DNA of 22,497 nucleotides from a virus: the IMG/VR virus record IMGVR_UViG_3300042197_003888, positions 1-22,497 of that record; one strand, written 5' to 3'. Both the position numbers and the translations under genes were made by a program. This document shows, piece after piece, positions 15,017 through 22,497 of this stretch. The notes under the pieces were generated by a model. That model was not told the origin of the DNA and ran no database searches. It saw nothing but the letters and a program-made list of their open reading frames with translations. The stretch's first letter is position 1; each line of letters opens with the position of its first letter.

Positions 15017-15640
15017 ATGAACGAACTTTCTAAAGGAAAACTTGATCAGGCTTGTTGTTATCTTTCAGGGGGAATGGAATACGCTGCTGATAACGGGGTT
15101 TCTTGGCGTAGGCAGTTCATGCAAATGATTTGGGACAAAGGCTTAAATGTTGATTTTATAGATCCAACAAACAAGCCCGGTGGTGAAGATATAAAATTGG
15201 GAGAAGACAAGGAATATCAAGTTAAACTTCAAAAAGAAGGTAAATATTTGGAACTAAGAGAATATGTTTCAAGATATAGGAGGTTTGACCTGAGGTTTGT
15301 GGACCTCTCCGATTTTCTTGTGGTAGTTATAGATCCTAATATTCATTTGTGTGGAACTTATAATGAGGTTTTTCTTGCAGAGCAACAGCACAAACCTTGT
15401 TTTTTTGTTTGCGATGGGGGTTTATCAAAATTACCTCGATGGCTCTATGACGTTGTGGATTTAGAAGATCCCCAAAAACAAACTCGTTGCAATGTATTTG
15501 GAAGTTTAGAAGAGGTTGTAGATGAACTAACTAAAATAGACGCTGGTGAGGTTTCGATGTCAAATAAGTGGGTTTTAATTAGAAAGCATCTTGAACATAT
15601 TAGACTTCAAAACCCCAACAGACGCCAGTCTGCTTTTTGA
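15017..15640 (+). CDS. Nucleoside 2-deoxyribosyltransferase-like protein
   Basis: The 207-residue product matches the nucleoside 2-deoxyribosyltransferase fold. It has the N-terminal YLSGGMEYA (15-23), where family members bind nucleoside. A helix follows with WRRQFMQMI. Then comes the strand-helix pair RRFDLRFVDLSDFLVVVID (88-106), and GTYNEVFLA (113-121) containing the presumed catalytic Glu117. These enzymes cleave or transfer bases between deoxynucleosides; in phages they may serve nucleotide salvage or base modification. No metabolic partner is in the window. The ribosome-binding site AAGGAG is 10 bases upstream. The gene is a lone plus-strand insert among leftward tail genes, and its last 34 bases overlap the 3' end of the convergent gene. 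Confidence 0.85.
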   Translation: MNELSKGKLDQACCYLSGGMEYAADNGVSWRRQFMQMIWDKGLNVDFIDPTNKPGGEDIKLGEDKEYQVKLQKEGKYLELREYVSRYRRFDLRFVDLSDFLVVVIDPNIHLCGTYNEVFLAEQQHKPCFFVCDGGLSKLPRWLYDVVDLEDPQKQTRCNVFGSLEEVVDELTKIDAGEVSMSNKWVLIRKHLEHIRLQNPNRRQSAF

Positions 15641-16086
15641 TCAAAATCTTGTAACTCTATTGAACCATATGTGTATATTGCCTGGAGTTCGATATGATCT
15701 GGTAAATTGTTAAAAGATTGAATAACATTATAAGTCGGATATAAATCAACATTAACTATTTGTGGGAATGATTCATTTTCTAAATAACTCCAATTTGCAA
15801 CCACATGCATATTTTCTCCTTGTATAGATTTTGTTATGCTTACTAAAATAGCCCCAAAAATATTTTTTTCGCTAGCATTATAAGGTTCACACTTCATTGT
15901 TATATCAAACTTCTCGCCCAACATATTTGTTTCAAAAAATTCACAATTTTCTATTGTAACCTCTAAATTACTCCTTGACTGTGAATAATCATCGTTGAGT
16001 CTCTGTAGACTATAAGTCGTTACAGGAGATTGCAGCGAAAAACCTGTTTCATTTTCTTTTTTTAATGATATAGTCCAAGCCGTCAT
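15607..16086 (-). CDS. Hypothetical protein, 159 residues
   Basis: The product is beta-rich with no recognised motif. Segments such as SNLEVTIENCEFFETNM (38-55 or so), FGAILVSITKSIQGENMHVVA and HIELQAIYTYGSIELQDFD suggest a compact beta-sandwich. No signal peptide is present. It starts at 16086 with a TAATG overlap with the GT-A-like gene stop, so the two are translationally coupled. Its final 34 bases run antisense to the end of the plus-strand deoxyribosyltransferase gene. Position among tail genes suggests a virion or assembly protein, unconfirmed. Confidence 0.75.
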   Translation of the reverse strand: MTAWTISLKKENETGFSLQSPVTTYSLQRLNDDYSQSRSNLEVTIENCEFFETNMLGEKFDITMKCEPYNASEKNIFGAILVSITKSIQGENMHVVANWSYLENESFPQIVNVDLYPTYNVIQSFNNLPDHIELQAIYTYGSIELQDFDQKADWRLLGF

Positions 16087-16619
16087 TAGATCACTTTCAT
16101 TCCAATTATTCCCTTAAAGCAGGCTCCGTTTTTCAACGCATCAAAAGACCACAAAAGCTTTGCAAATTCAAAATCGTTCATCCCCTGTTTTTGCATTATG
16201 TTTTCTGGGAAATCTCCACATTTATTAAAAAAGTTATTATTAATTAAAACACCATTAAAGGATCCTTCCACAAAATTATATTTTTTTTCTACTATTGGAT
16301 ACAAAACGTCATTTTCATTTTTGCAAAAAAGACTCCACTTTTTTTCTATGCCAGACGGTATCCTGCTTCCGCTAAAAACAATACAAACCCAGTCCTTTTT
16401 AATTTTTTTAAAACCCGTGTTTATTAAACTTGTTATTGTATTTTTGCCTTTAAATGTTGGGCATAATTCCTTCATTTCCTTTAATTCTTTTGAGCCAGTA
16501 TTTTGCCCAACAATACAAACAAAATCTCTATTAAAACTTCTTAATTTAATTGATCCAATTGTATTTTTTAAACCAACGTAATTCCCGTCAGGATTTAAGA
16601 TTAAGAAACATACTTCCAT
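16086..16619 (-). CDS. Small GT-A-like (GT2-type) glycosyltransferase
   Basis: I choose ATG 16619 (177 residues, MEVCFLILNPDGNYVG) because the longer start at 16673 would overlap the upstream gene and lies in its coding sequence. The layout follows GT2 enzymes: an N-terminal strand, a helix LKNTIGSI, then NTITSLINTGFKKIKKDWVC (in place of the usual Lys/Gly-x-x-x-Ala-Arg-Asn segment), IVFSGSRIPSG where Asp-x-Asp is expected, and later GVLINNNFFNKCGDF ahead of MNDFEFAKLLW, which matches the Glu-Asp-x-x-x-x region. The missing Asp-x-Asp means it may be inactive or divergent. It lies in the baseplate gene series, so a virion sugar-modification role is possible. Confidence 0.62.
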   Translation of the reverse strand: MEVCFLILNPDGNYVGLKNTIGSIKLRSFNRDFVCIVGQNTGSKELKEMKELCPTFKGKNTITSLINTGFKKIKKDWVCIVFSGSRIPSGIEKKWSLFCKNENDVLYPIVEKKYNFVEGSFNGVLINNNFFNKCGDFPENIMQKQGMNDFEFAKLLWSFDALKNGACFKGIIGMKVI

Positions 16620-16644
16620 TATGGTCTTTCTATATTTTTCAAAA

Positions 16645-17427
16645 TTATTCAACCAAAGATATATCAAAATCAATTCTTATAATATCGTCTTCGGTTATTG
16701 CAGAGGATAGTTCGAACGAACCATCGGATGGATTTGGGGTAAATGATAGTAGTGTCCATGCGTCTTCCAACATCGCCCCTGGAGCATAGACCTCTTGGTC
16801 TTCAAAAATTCTAACTCCATTTATATAAACACGCAACGAACCTTCAATGAAATCGGTATTTGCACTAACAACTCGGTAATTCTTGTGATTTGGATTTACA
16901 ATATCTTCGTGAACTGGCACTAAACCATAATAATGTTGGTGAGCAGATGACGCCGGGAAATTAAGATTAAATTTTACTATATCGGGGGCTTCAAAACTTG
17001 GAATCAAAGTACTGGACGGTTTTATTTTTAAAACCCCTTCTGAGAAACCAACAAAAGAAGATTCATTAGTAAAAATTTCAAAACTAATATTTTTTGCTTC
17101 ATCCGCAACATTCGCTAACTTTTCTGATTCCTCACGTGTCATTCGAACATAAAGATCTGTGTCTTGATGATCCTCAATGCTATGAAGGGCTTCATTAACA
17201 GACTCAGTTTTTAAACTACCGTCTGGATTTATTGATTGATTTAGACGATTGGCCAAACTGCCCTGTGTGCCTATTGCGTCACGCATTTGTGCCAATACAT
17301 TGTCTAAAGCTAGATTAATTAAATTTTGTCTTCTTAAAATTGCCTTAAGTGGCAAATTGTCTATTTCCCAATGAATTGGGTCCATTGGGCCGTATAAAAC
17401 TTCAGGTATGAGTTCGATTCTTGGCAT
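16645..17427 (-). CDS. Baseplate-associated or tail-fibre protein
   Basis: The 260-residue product starts at 17427 with an AGAAGG ribosome-binding site. Near the N-terminus it has PIHWEIDNLPLKAILRRQNL (17-36), a His-Trp-Glu-x-Asp-Asn-Leu-Pro pattern that I associate with phage structural proteins. A helical central region follows. The C-terminal half is beta-rich, with HQHYYGLVPVHEDI (163-176), EGSLRVYINGVRI (195-207), and a closing TEDDIIRIDFDI. The strand GSLRVYINGVRI followed by an acidic end resembles tail-fibre modules. It is located between wedge-type genes and the glycosyltransferase. A tail-fibre attachment role is inferred. Confidence 0.7.
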   Translation of the reverse strand: MPRIELIPEVLYGPMDPIHWEIDNLPLKAILRRQNLINLALDNVLAQMRDAIGTQGSLANRLNQSINPDGSLKTESVNEALHSIEDHQDTDLYVRMTREESEKLANVADEAKNISFEIFTNESSFVGFSEGVLKIKPSSTLIPSFEAPDIVKFNLNFPASSAHQHYYGLVPVHEDIVNPNHKNYRVVSANTDFIEGSLRVYINGVRIFEDQEVYAPGAMLEDAWTLLSFTPNPSDGSFELSSAITEDDIIRIDFDISLVE

Positions 17428-17450
17428 TGCGAAACCTTCTTTGTTGTTAT

Positions 17451-17924
17451 TTAAACAAAATTAATTCTCCAATTAAATGTAAGTTGCATATCCTCTGTTT
17501 TGTTTAAATCAGGAAAAGTAACCATACTATATAATTGACCATTGGCCATTTGTAGAGCCATTTCATTCAAGGTGACCCCCACTACCTCGTCAAATTTTAT
17601 AACAGAGGTGAATATTACTTGAGCGGGTATCGAATTATCTAAATTTGACAATGCTGGTTTTGACAATCTTGTTATACCAAATAAACCTTCTCTTCCAGCA
17701 TTTACAAATTTTTTAACACCGTTATTTGTCCCACCATCTCCAAAAACCATATTCACTATGTTAAATTGAAATTTATCACCTATTTGATTGGCCAAACATT
17801 TTGCCAAAGCCCTTCTGCCACCTAGCAAAACGGTGTTTTTAAAATTTTTATTTTCATTGGTGCCATTTCGACACTTTAGAATAATCTCAACGTCCCCAAT
17901 GGGCTGTATACCTTCAGAAATCAT
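17451..17924 (-). CDS. Small baseplate/tail-fibre structural protein
   Basis: The 157-residue product contains NIVNMVFGDGGTNNGV (55-70) and a C-terminal block VTLNEMALQMANGQLYSMVT followed by FPDLNKTEDMQLTFNWRINF. The pattern Asn-Glu-x-x-Leu, a Gly-x-Leu-(Tyr/Phe)-Ser-x-x-Thr-Phe-Pro turn, then a Leu-Thr-Phe-x-Trp-x-Ile strand, recurs in phage baseplate and fibre proteins as I recall it. Its start overlaps the stop of the 1034-residue protein (ATGA, 17921-17924) with an AGAAGGTG ribosome-binding site, so they are tightly coupled and probably assemble together. Confidence 0.75.
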   Translation of the reverse strand: MISEGIQPIGDVEIILKCRNGTNENKNFKNTVLLGGRRALAKCLANQIGDKFQFNIVNMVFGDGGTNNGVKKFVNAGREGLFGITRLSKPALSNLDNSIPAQVIFTSVIKFDEVVGVTLNEMALQMANGQLYSMVTFPDLNKTEDMQLTFNWRINFV

Positions 17925-20900
17925 AATTCACCTTCTGTTTTTTCACCATTTTTAGACTCAATCGTAACAAAAATATTTTCTCCGTTTGAAACACTTTCTT
18001 GAAAACCACTACTTTTTGGCATACTCAAAGCAACAGTAGCTGTATTCTGGTCTATTTCGGATTCTATTTCACGAATCACAGGGTCATATCCACTTCTATC
18101 TAGACCGCTAAATACAGTAAATCCTACGTTTATTTGTTTTTTAGGAAATCTAACTATAGAATAATCTACTGGTTCTCCGCCAAAATTCAAAGTAGTCCAA
18201 TCTTGTTCTCGACCATTTAAAACCACATCTGTTTTATTAATAGAGGTAATTTTATAAAATTCTTCTCCGATTTTAAACATAAAATTTTGAATAAATGAAT
18301 TTTCTTGTAAAATTTCATTTTCGTCGTTTGGTTTATTTTTACCATTCATCATCTCAAATTCTGATTCATGATCAAATTGAGTTTTTAAATTAAGTCCTTT
18401 ATAGCCAAAAAACCCAACTCCGTTAATAATCAATCTTCTTCTGTTGTGTACGGAAACACCCACCACATCTCCGTTTGAATAATTTTTGATATAAAAATTA
18501 TTATCAGATATTTCAGATATAACAAATTCTTGTTGGTTGTAATATAAAAAATCACCAATTTTTATAAAATCATTTATATTTAAAATTGCAGAGTCATTAA
18601 AATTTACCAGACCTCTTTTCTCTACAAATAAATTGCCAAAGTTACTACTGAACACAACTTCTCCTAAGTCATCAATTATAGAATAAGTTATATTTGTTGC
18701 ATTAGAGAAAATAAAACTATCATTTTTAACAATAATATGTCCATCTAAAATTTGTTCTATATCGAAAGCTACGTTTGAATACGAAGGAATTAAAATTTTA
18801 TAAACTTCTCCTTCATAATCATCAAATTTTTTATGCCATAAAGTTTTTATAGAATATTTTGTTATATCATTTTTTAAATCATTTAATTTTACTAAATCTT
18901 TTTGAAATATTGAAGAGTTTGTGTTTCCATAAATGATATTCGATAAATTAAAAGTAAACGCTGTCTTATCTAAAGGTTCATTAACATAAGATGTAACTTT
19001 TGCTGCGTTTCCTTGTATTTCATCGATAGTATAAGTTCCAACATTAGCAGATGGTGACAATATCTCCAAAATGTGGTTTTGTACATTTAACCCCAAACTT
19101 TTAAGTCTGTGGTCGGGGATTATTATTTTTATATGATCATTATAAGCCACGCCAACCTTTCCGGACAAAACCGTGACTTGATCAGTGAGGTCTTCTCTTG
19201 TAATCAAATAGTTACTTGATCCTTTTTCTAAATTTCTAGTAAAAAATGGGTTTGAGTTCCCTGATAAAATAAATTGAGAATAATCCAATGTAATTAAAGT
19301 TTCTATCTTCTCAACTGGAGATTGAACAAATTCATTAACCTCTCCTGTGAATCCAATTGAGTATAATTGAGCATGAAAGGGAACATATTCTCGAAGTATG
19401 TCCTGTGCTTCTAGGATCCTATCATTTGAAAGTTCTTCGATACCAACATCTAAACTATATGAACTACTTAAACAAGATCTACAAGGGTCTATAAAATCTT
19501 TATCTATTCGACAAGCGTCAAAAGATGGTCTAGTGGATCCGTTGTATTCTTCGGCGTTATAAACGTTCTCAGAATAAGCAAATTCGGTCCTAACCCAACC
19601 AAATTGGAGCGGATCAGCAAACGGATGCCTAACAGGTATCAAAACTGAAAACATCGGATCGTCCTCGGCAATTAATTTTACATTCCAATTTTTAGGAGGA
19701 TACTCTTGATCATCCTCGCCCCTTTGATCCATTAAAGGAAGCATTTGTATATAATTTTCTAAATTTTGCTCATTATTAGAATTTATTGGATTGTATTGAT
19801 ATTTTAATTTAATTTTATCATTTTCATACAAGTCCAGCCTGTTTGTGGACAACTGATCTCCAACCCATGTCATTTGAATTAAACCATCTTCGCCAGAACT
19901 AAAAGAAACATTATCAAAAGAAACCTCTGTGTATTCTTGACCTTCTCTTTTTAGCCATAAATTAAAATTTTGACTATTAAATGGTACGATATTATCTTTT
20001 TCTAAAATAAAATTAACACTGTCTTTTACCTTAAAAACTTGAACCCATGTATATGGAGAAGTAATTTGCCAATATTGAACATATGAATTTAACACCATCC
20101 CAGATTGCGTAAAAGCTTGTTTTAAACCATCTAAAGTTCCCTTCTTTTTAAATAAAGGAATAGCCTCCTTTATTTGCCTTCTCCACAATGTTGGATCGCT
20201 CGACCTTAATTTGACAGCAAAAAGATTGGAAAGATAATTTAATAAAGATTCATGCAGGGCATTGGCATCAAATAAATCTATTAATTGATTTGCCATATCT
20301 TCTAAAAAAGTAAAACCTTTAGCAACAGATTCATTAAGACGTTCTGTGACTTGAGGAGTTATGTCATTGTTTGAAAGAGTGTATTTGTAAACCTCTGGTA
20401 GGTAGCGTTCCAATAAGGTTTCATATTTATCTTTTGGCGTTACGTGTGCGGGAGTGGCGGAAACGGCTGCTCCATCACCTTCTACAAAAAAATGTAAATG
20501 AGCGGATAGTTTTTCGCCATCTGGGATGGGGGTCCAAGTCCAACAAGCGAAATAGTCCCCTTCTCTTGCGTGGCCTTTTGGATCCCATTCGTAATAAAAT
20601 TTTCCATATTCGTTTTCTTGTAATTGCAAGTAGGCGTTGTCAATATCGGTTGAAAGCCAAGCTGGAAAAGATGATGAGCCAACTTGTTTAACAATTGATC
20701 TATCTTTATAATAAAAAGTATTCCTTTGAGTGGCAGAGTAAATTTCGTTTTTTATTTTTTCTAATTTGTTTAGATTATCTAAATTAGGATTGCCACAAAA
20801 ATCATCCTCTGCCTTTTTTAATTTAACTTTTAAATTATCATTGACAACTTCGGAGGAGTATTCTCCAAAATTATCACCCATAAAATCACGTTCAACATAA

Positions 20901-21025
20901 TAAATTGTTAAACTATCGACTTTATAAGGGTTATTTGAGAAACATCCGTCAACTCCCGGTGTTTCAATATCAATTAGAATAACGTCAGTTATTTTGGGAT
21001 TTTCATTTATTTTTTTAAGTGCCAT
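17921..21025 (-). CDS. Baseplate wedge protein, tail protein I-like, with large C-terminal extension
   Basis: The 1034-residue product contains a P2 gpI-like region at about 200-315. It shows YETLLERYLPEVYKY, then LEDMANQLIDLFDANAL, LLNYLSNLFAVKL and WRRQIKEAIPLFKKKGTLDG, followed by LKQAFTQSG. In phages this domain accompanies gpJ in the baseplate wedge. The N-terminal 200 residues and about 700 residues of beta-rich C-terminal sequence go well beyond the roughly 180 residues of P2 gpI, so this is a fused multidomain wedge protein, comparable in size to T4 gp7. It starts at 21025, 10 bases past the J-like stop, with a weak GGA ribosome-binding site, consistent with coupling. The stop overlaps the next start. 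Confidence 0.85.
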   Translation of the reverse strand: MALKKINENPKITDVILIDIETPGVDGCFSNNPYKVDSLTIYYVERDFMGDNFGEYSSEVVNDNLKVKLKKAEDDFCGNPNLDNLNKLEKIKNEIYSATQRNTFYYKDRSIVKQVGSSSFPAWLSTDIDNAYLQLQENEYGKFYYEWDPKGHAREGDYFACWTWTPIPDGEKLSAHLHFFVEGDGAAVSATPAHVTPKDKYETLLERYLPEVYKYTLSNNDITPQVTERLNESVAKGFTFLEDMANQLIDLFDANALHESLLNYLSNLFAVKLRSSDPTLWRRQIKEAIPLFKKKGTLDGLKQAFTQSGMVLNSYVQYWQITSPYTWVQVFKVKDSVNFILEKDNIVPFNSQNFNLWLKREGQEYTEVSFDNVSFSSGEDGLIQMTWVGDQLSTNRLDLYENDKIKLKYQYNPINSNNEQNLENYIQMLPLMDQRGEDDQEYPPKNWNVKLIAEDDPMFSVLIPVRHPFADPLQFGWVRTEFAYSENVYNAEEYNGSTRPSFDACRIDKDFIDPCRSCLSSSYSLDVGIEELSNDRILEAQDILREYVPFHAQLYSIGFTGEVNEFVQSPVEKIETLITLDYSQFILSGNSNPFFTRNLEKGSSNYLITREDLTDQVTVLSGKVGVAYNDHIKIIIPDHRLKSLGLNVQNHILEILSPSANVGTYTIDEIQGNAAKVTSYVNEPLDKTAFTFNLSNIIYGNTNSSIFQKDLVKLNDLKNDITKYSIKTLWHKKFDDYEGEVYKILIPSYSNVAFDIEQILDGHIIVKNDSFIFSNATNITYSIIDDLGEVVFSSNFGNLFVEKRGLVNFNDSAILNINDFIKIGDFLYYNQQEFVISEISDNNFYIKNYSNGDVVGVSVHNRRRLIINGVGFFGYKGLNLKTQFDHESEFEMMNGKNKPNDENEILQENSFIQNFMFKIGEEFYKITSINKTDVVLNGREQDWTTLNFGGEPVDYSIVRFPKKQINVGFTVFSGLDRSGYDPVIREIESEIDQNTATVALSMPKSSGFQESVSNGENIFVTIESKNGEKTEGEL

Positions 21026-21034
21026 TTTAATCCG

Positions 21035-22497
21035 TTATTCGTAAATAAAATTGATTTCTATATTAGCAGGTCTTATTATTTCATAAAATTTTGTTGTAAC
21101 AACAAGACCTGAGTTTGATTCATTTGAAGTATTTAAATTTACTTCAACTTGTCTTATTTCTGGAACATCCGAGGTGGTCTTGATAAGATCAACAGAGTTT
21201 AAAGTTTTACCATAATCCCAGTTATTTAAAAGGAAAAAATTATTGACACGACGATTGACTTTTTCTAAAAACTCTTCTTCAAATTTTCTATAAAATTTAT
21301 CCATAGTTATATCAATTGCAACATCAACCTCTATAATAGATCCGTCTTTAATACAAATAAGGTCTGTCATCATTTTTTTGTTATCTAAGGACTCTAACAA
21401 TTCAACTTTTAAACCATTATCAGAAATTACAAGATTATCTTGATCTTGTCTTGCCAAAATATAAAGATCAATTACATTTGCGGCACATCCATAATTTCTC
21501 AAAACTGCTTTGGCTTTTCCAACTTGACCATTATAATCAGTGGAGAATTGATTTGCAAAAGCTTCAATGTCATCACCAGACACGACCCTATTCTGTGTTC
21601 TAAGCCAATGTGGTAGTTTTCTTTTTATATCATCAATTCCATCGCCAGCATAGCCAAATTCACCTTTTGTGTAGTTTCTAAAAGTTACAGGGACTCTAAA
21701 ATCAAAGCCCGGAACAATATAATTTTTTTGAGTTTCAACTGATCCTGTGACTATATTTCCGACTACACCACCTCCCACTCGATATGAAACACGAATATCT
21801 GCGTTCAAAGAAGGTATTTGTCCAGCACGATTATTTCCAAAAATTATAAAAGCGTTATAAATTGTGTTATACTCAACTCTAAATTCTTTTTTCGGTTGAG
21901 ATTCTGAAAAATACTCGACTTGAGTCCACTCATTGCCATCCACTGATACCTTTATAGAATTTGAAAGAACTGGGCCTTGTGGTAAACTAATAAATTGATT
22001 TGATTCACCGGTTCCTCTTGCATTTTGCTCAAAAGTTTGACCTTCAACGCCCACTATGGCTGTTGTCAAAAAAGAGCCTGCTTGAATATAAATGTTTTGA
22101 CCAAAAATAGGTTGATTATTTTCATCTGCTGCAAAAAGTTCAATATATCTTTGTCCCTGCTCAGAGTTAAAAGGAATCTGCAAAGGGGTTGGGATATCTA
22201 GATCTGTTTCCAGAACATTGTTTATTGTTGCAGACCATAAGGATCTTGATCCTATCGGTGGTTGAGGTTTAAATCCCACCAACAAACTTAAACGAAAGGC
22301 GTTGTCAACCTCACTCACCGTATCTATAAATATTTCATTTGCTATTTGATCCATTTTAAAACTAAGCGTATCAGCAATAAAAGCCCAATTTTCAATGAGC
22401 ATAATGGCCAAGTCTGACTCTACAAAGTCGTTGAAAGAATCAGCGAACTTTTCTTTTATAAAAGAAACGAGCCTAGATTTCATTGACCAAAAGTCTT
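21035..22497 (-). CDS. Baseplate J/gp6-like wedge protein, 5' end beyond window
   Basis: The visible part is at least 486 residues. An internal ATG at 22483 begins MKSRLVSFIKEKFADSFNDF, but the frame stays open upstream (Asp-Phe-Trp-Ser before the Met), no ribosome-binding site precedes it, and gp6-like proteins usually carry sequence upstream of this motif, so the real start is probably outside. Family hallmarks are SDLAIMLIENWAFIADTLSF with KMDQIANEIFI next, LLVGFKP, NAFIIFGNNRAGQIP (the Phe-Gly-x-x-x-x-Gly-x-x-Pro turn), VSYRVGGGVVGNI, and RVVSGDDIEAFANQF. These proteins form the baseplate wedge ring around the tail hub. The downstream gene encodes its usual partner, the tail-protein-I-like protein. 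Confidence 0.92.
   Translation of the reverse strand, partial: DFWSMKSRLVSFIKEKFADSFNDFVESDLAIMLIENWAFIADTLSFKMDQIANEIFIDTVSEVDNAFRLSLLVGFKPQPPIGSRSLWSATINNVLETDLDIPTPLQIPFNSEQGQRYIELFAADENNQPIFGQNIYIQAGSFLTTAIVGVEGQTFEQNARGTGESNQFISLPQGPVLSNSIKVSVDGNEWTQVEYFSESQPKKEFRVEYNTIYNAFIIFGNNRAGQIPSLNADIRVSYRVGGGVVGNIVTGSVETQKNYIVPGFDFRVPVTFRNYTKGEFGYAGDGIDDIKRKLPHWLRTQNRVVSGDDIEAFANQFSTDYNGQVGKAKAVLRNYGCAANVIDLYILARQDQDNLVISDNGLKVELLESLDNKKMMTDLICIKDGSIIEVDVAIDITMDKFYRKFEEEFLEKVNRRVNNFFLLNNWDYGKTLNSVDLIKTTSDVPEIRQVEVNLNTSNESNSGLVVTTKFYEIIRPANIEINFIYE

Noticed and set aside
16086-16673. Longer 195-residue start for the GT-A-like gene
   Set aside because: The first 18 codons mostly overlap the upstream coding sequence and break the natural start of the first strand at ATG 16619.
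1-22497. tRNA genes, rRNA, insertion sequences, CRISPR arrays or a replication origin
   Set aside because: Reading both strands I found no cloverleaf, transposase, repeat-spacer array or iteron cluster; gaps between genes are all under 60 bases.

Overview
This window is about two-thirds A+T and reads as part of the genome of a large tailed bacteriophage with a contractile tail (a myovirus). Two proteins at the right edge are recognisable baseplate wedge components: a baseplate J/gp6-like protein and a tail-protein-I-like protein. They are followed by appended fibre or decoration proteins. Genes are packed with gaps of 0-60 bases, often with ATGA or TAATG stop/start overlaps and good Shine-Dalgarno sequences. 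TGA is used as a stop, so the standard bacterial code applies. Nothing identifies the host. Several envelope-sugar type glycosyltransferases are compatible with a Gram-negative host, but that is inference.

Nearly everything is transcribed right to left (minus strand). In order of transcription: baseplate J-like protein (partial, runs off the right edge), a 1034-residue tail-protein-I-like wedge protein, two small baseplate/fibre proteins, a small GT-A-like glycosyltransferase, an unknown protein, a coiled-coil protein, and three consecutive paralogous virion proteins that share an N-terminal module with a conserved His-His-Asn motif. Two of the three carry clear pairs of PKD domains, and the third carries a PKD-like segment plus long stretches of a short Ile-Pro repeat. 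Next come a Rossmann-like protein (possibly MptE/DUF115-like), a small unknown, two more unknowns, a GT9 (heptosyltransferase-like) enzyme, a 70-residue unknown, a GIY-YIG homing endonuclease, an actin/Hsp70-fold ATPase, a protein made of two tandem DUF5659-like domains, and a very long acidic, low-complexity protein (at least 866 residues) that runs off the left edge.

Two small plus-strand islands interrupt this run. One is a nucleoside 2-deoxyribosyltransferase-like gene (15017-15640). The other is a pair of short overlapping reading frames (7351-7837) that may be one gene joined by a +1 frameshift, ending in a bidirectional terminator hairpin. Both islands begin with the same 12-base sequence.

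The right half builds the distal tail. The left half mixes sugar-active enzymes, a filament-type ATPase and unknown proteins, and is where undescribed biology is most likely.
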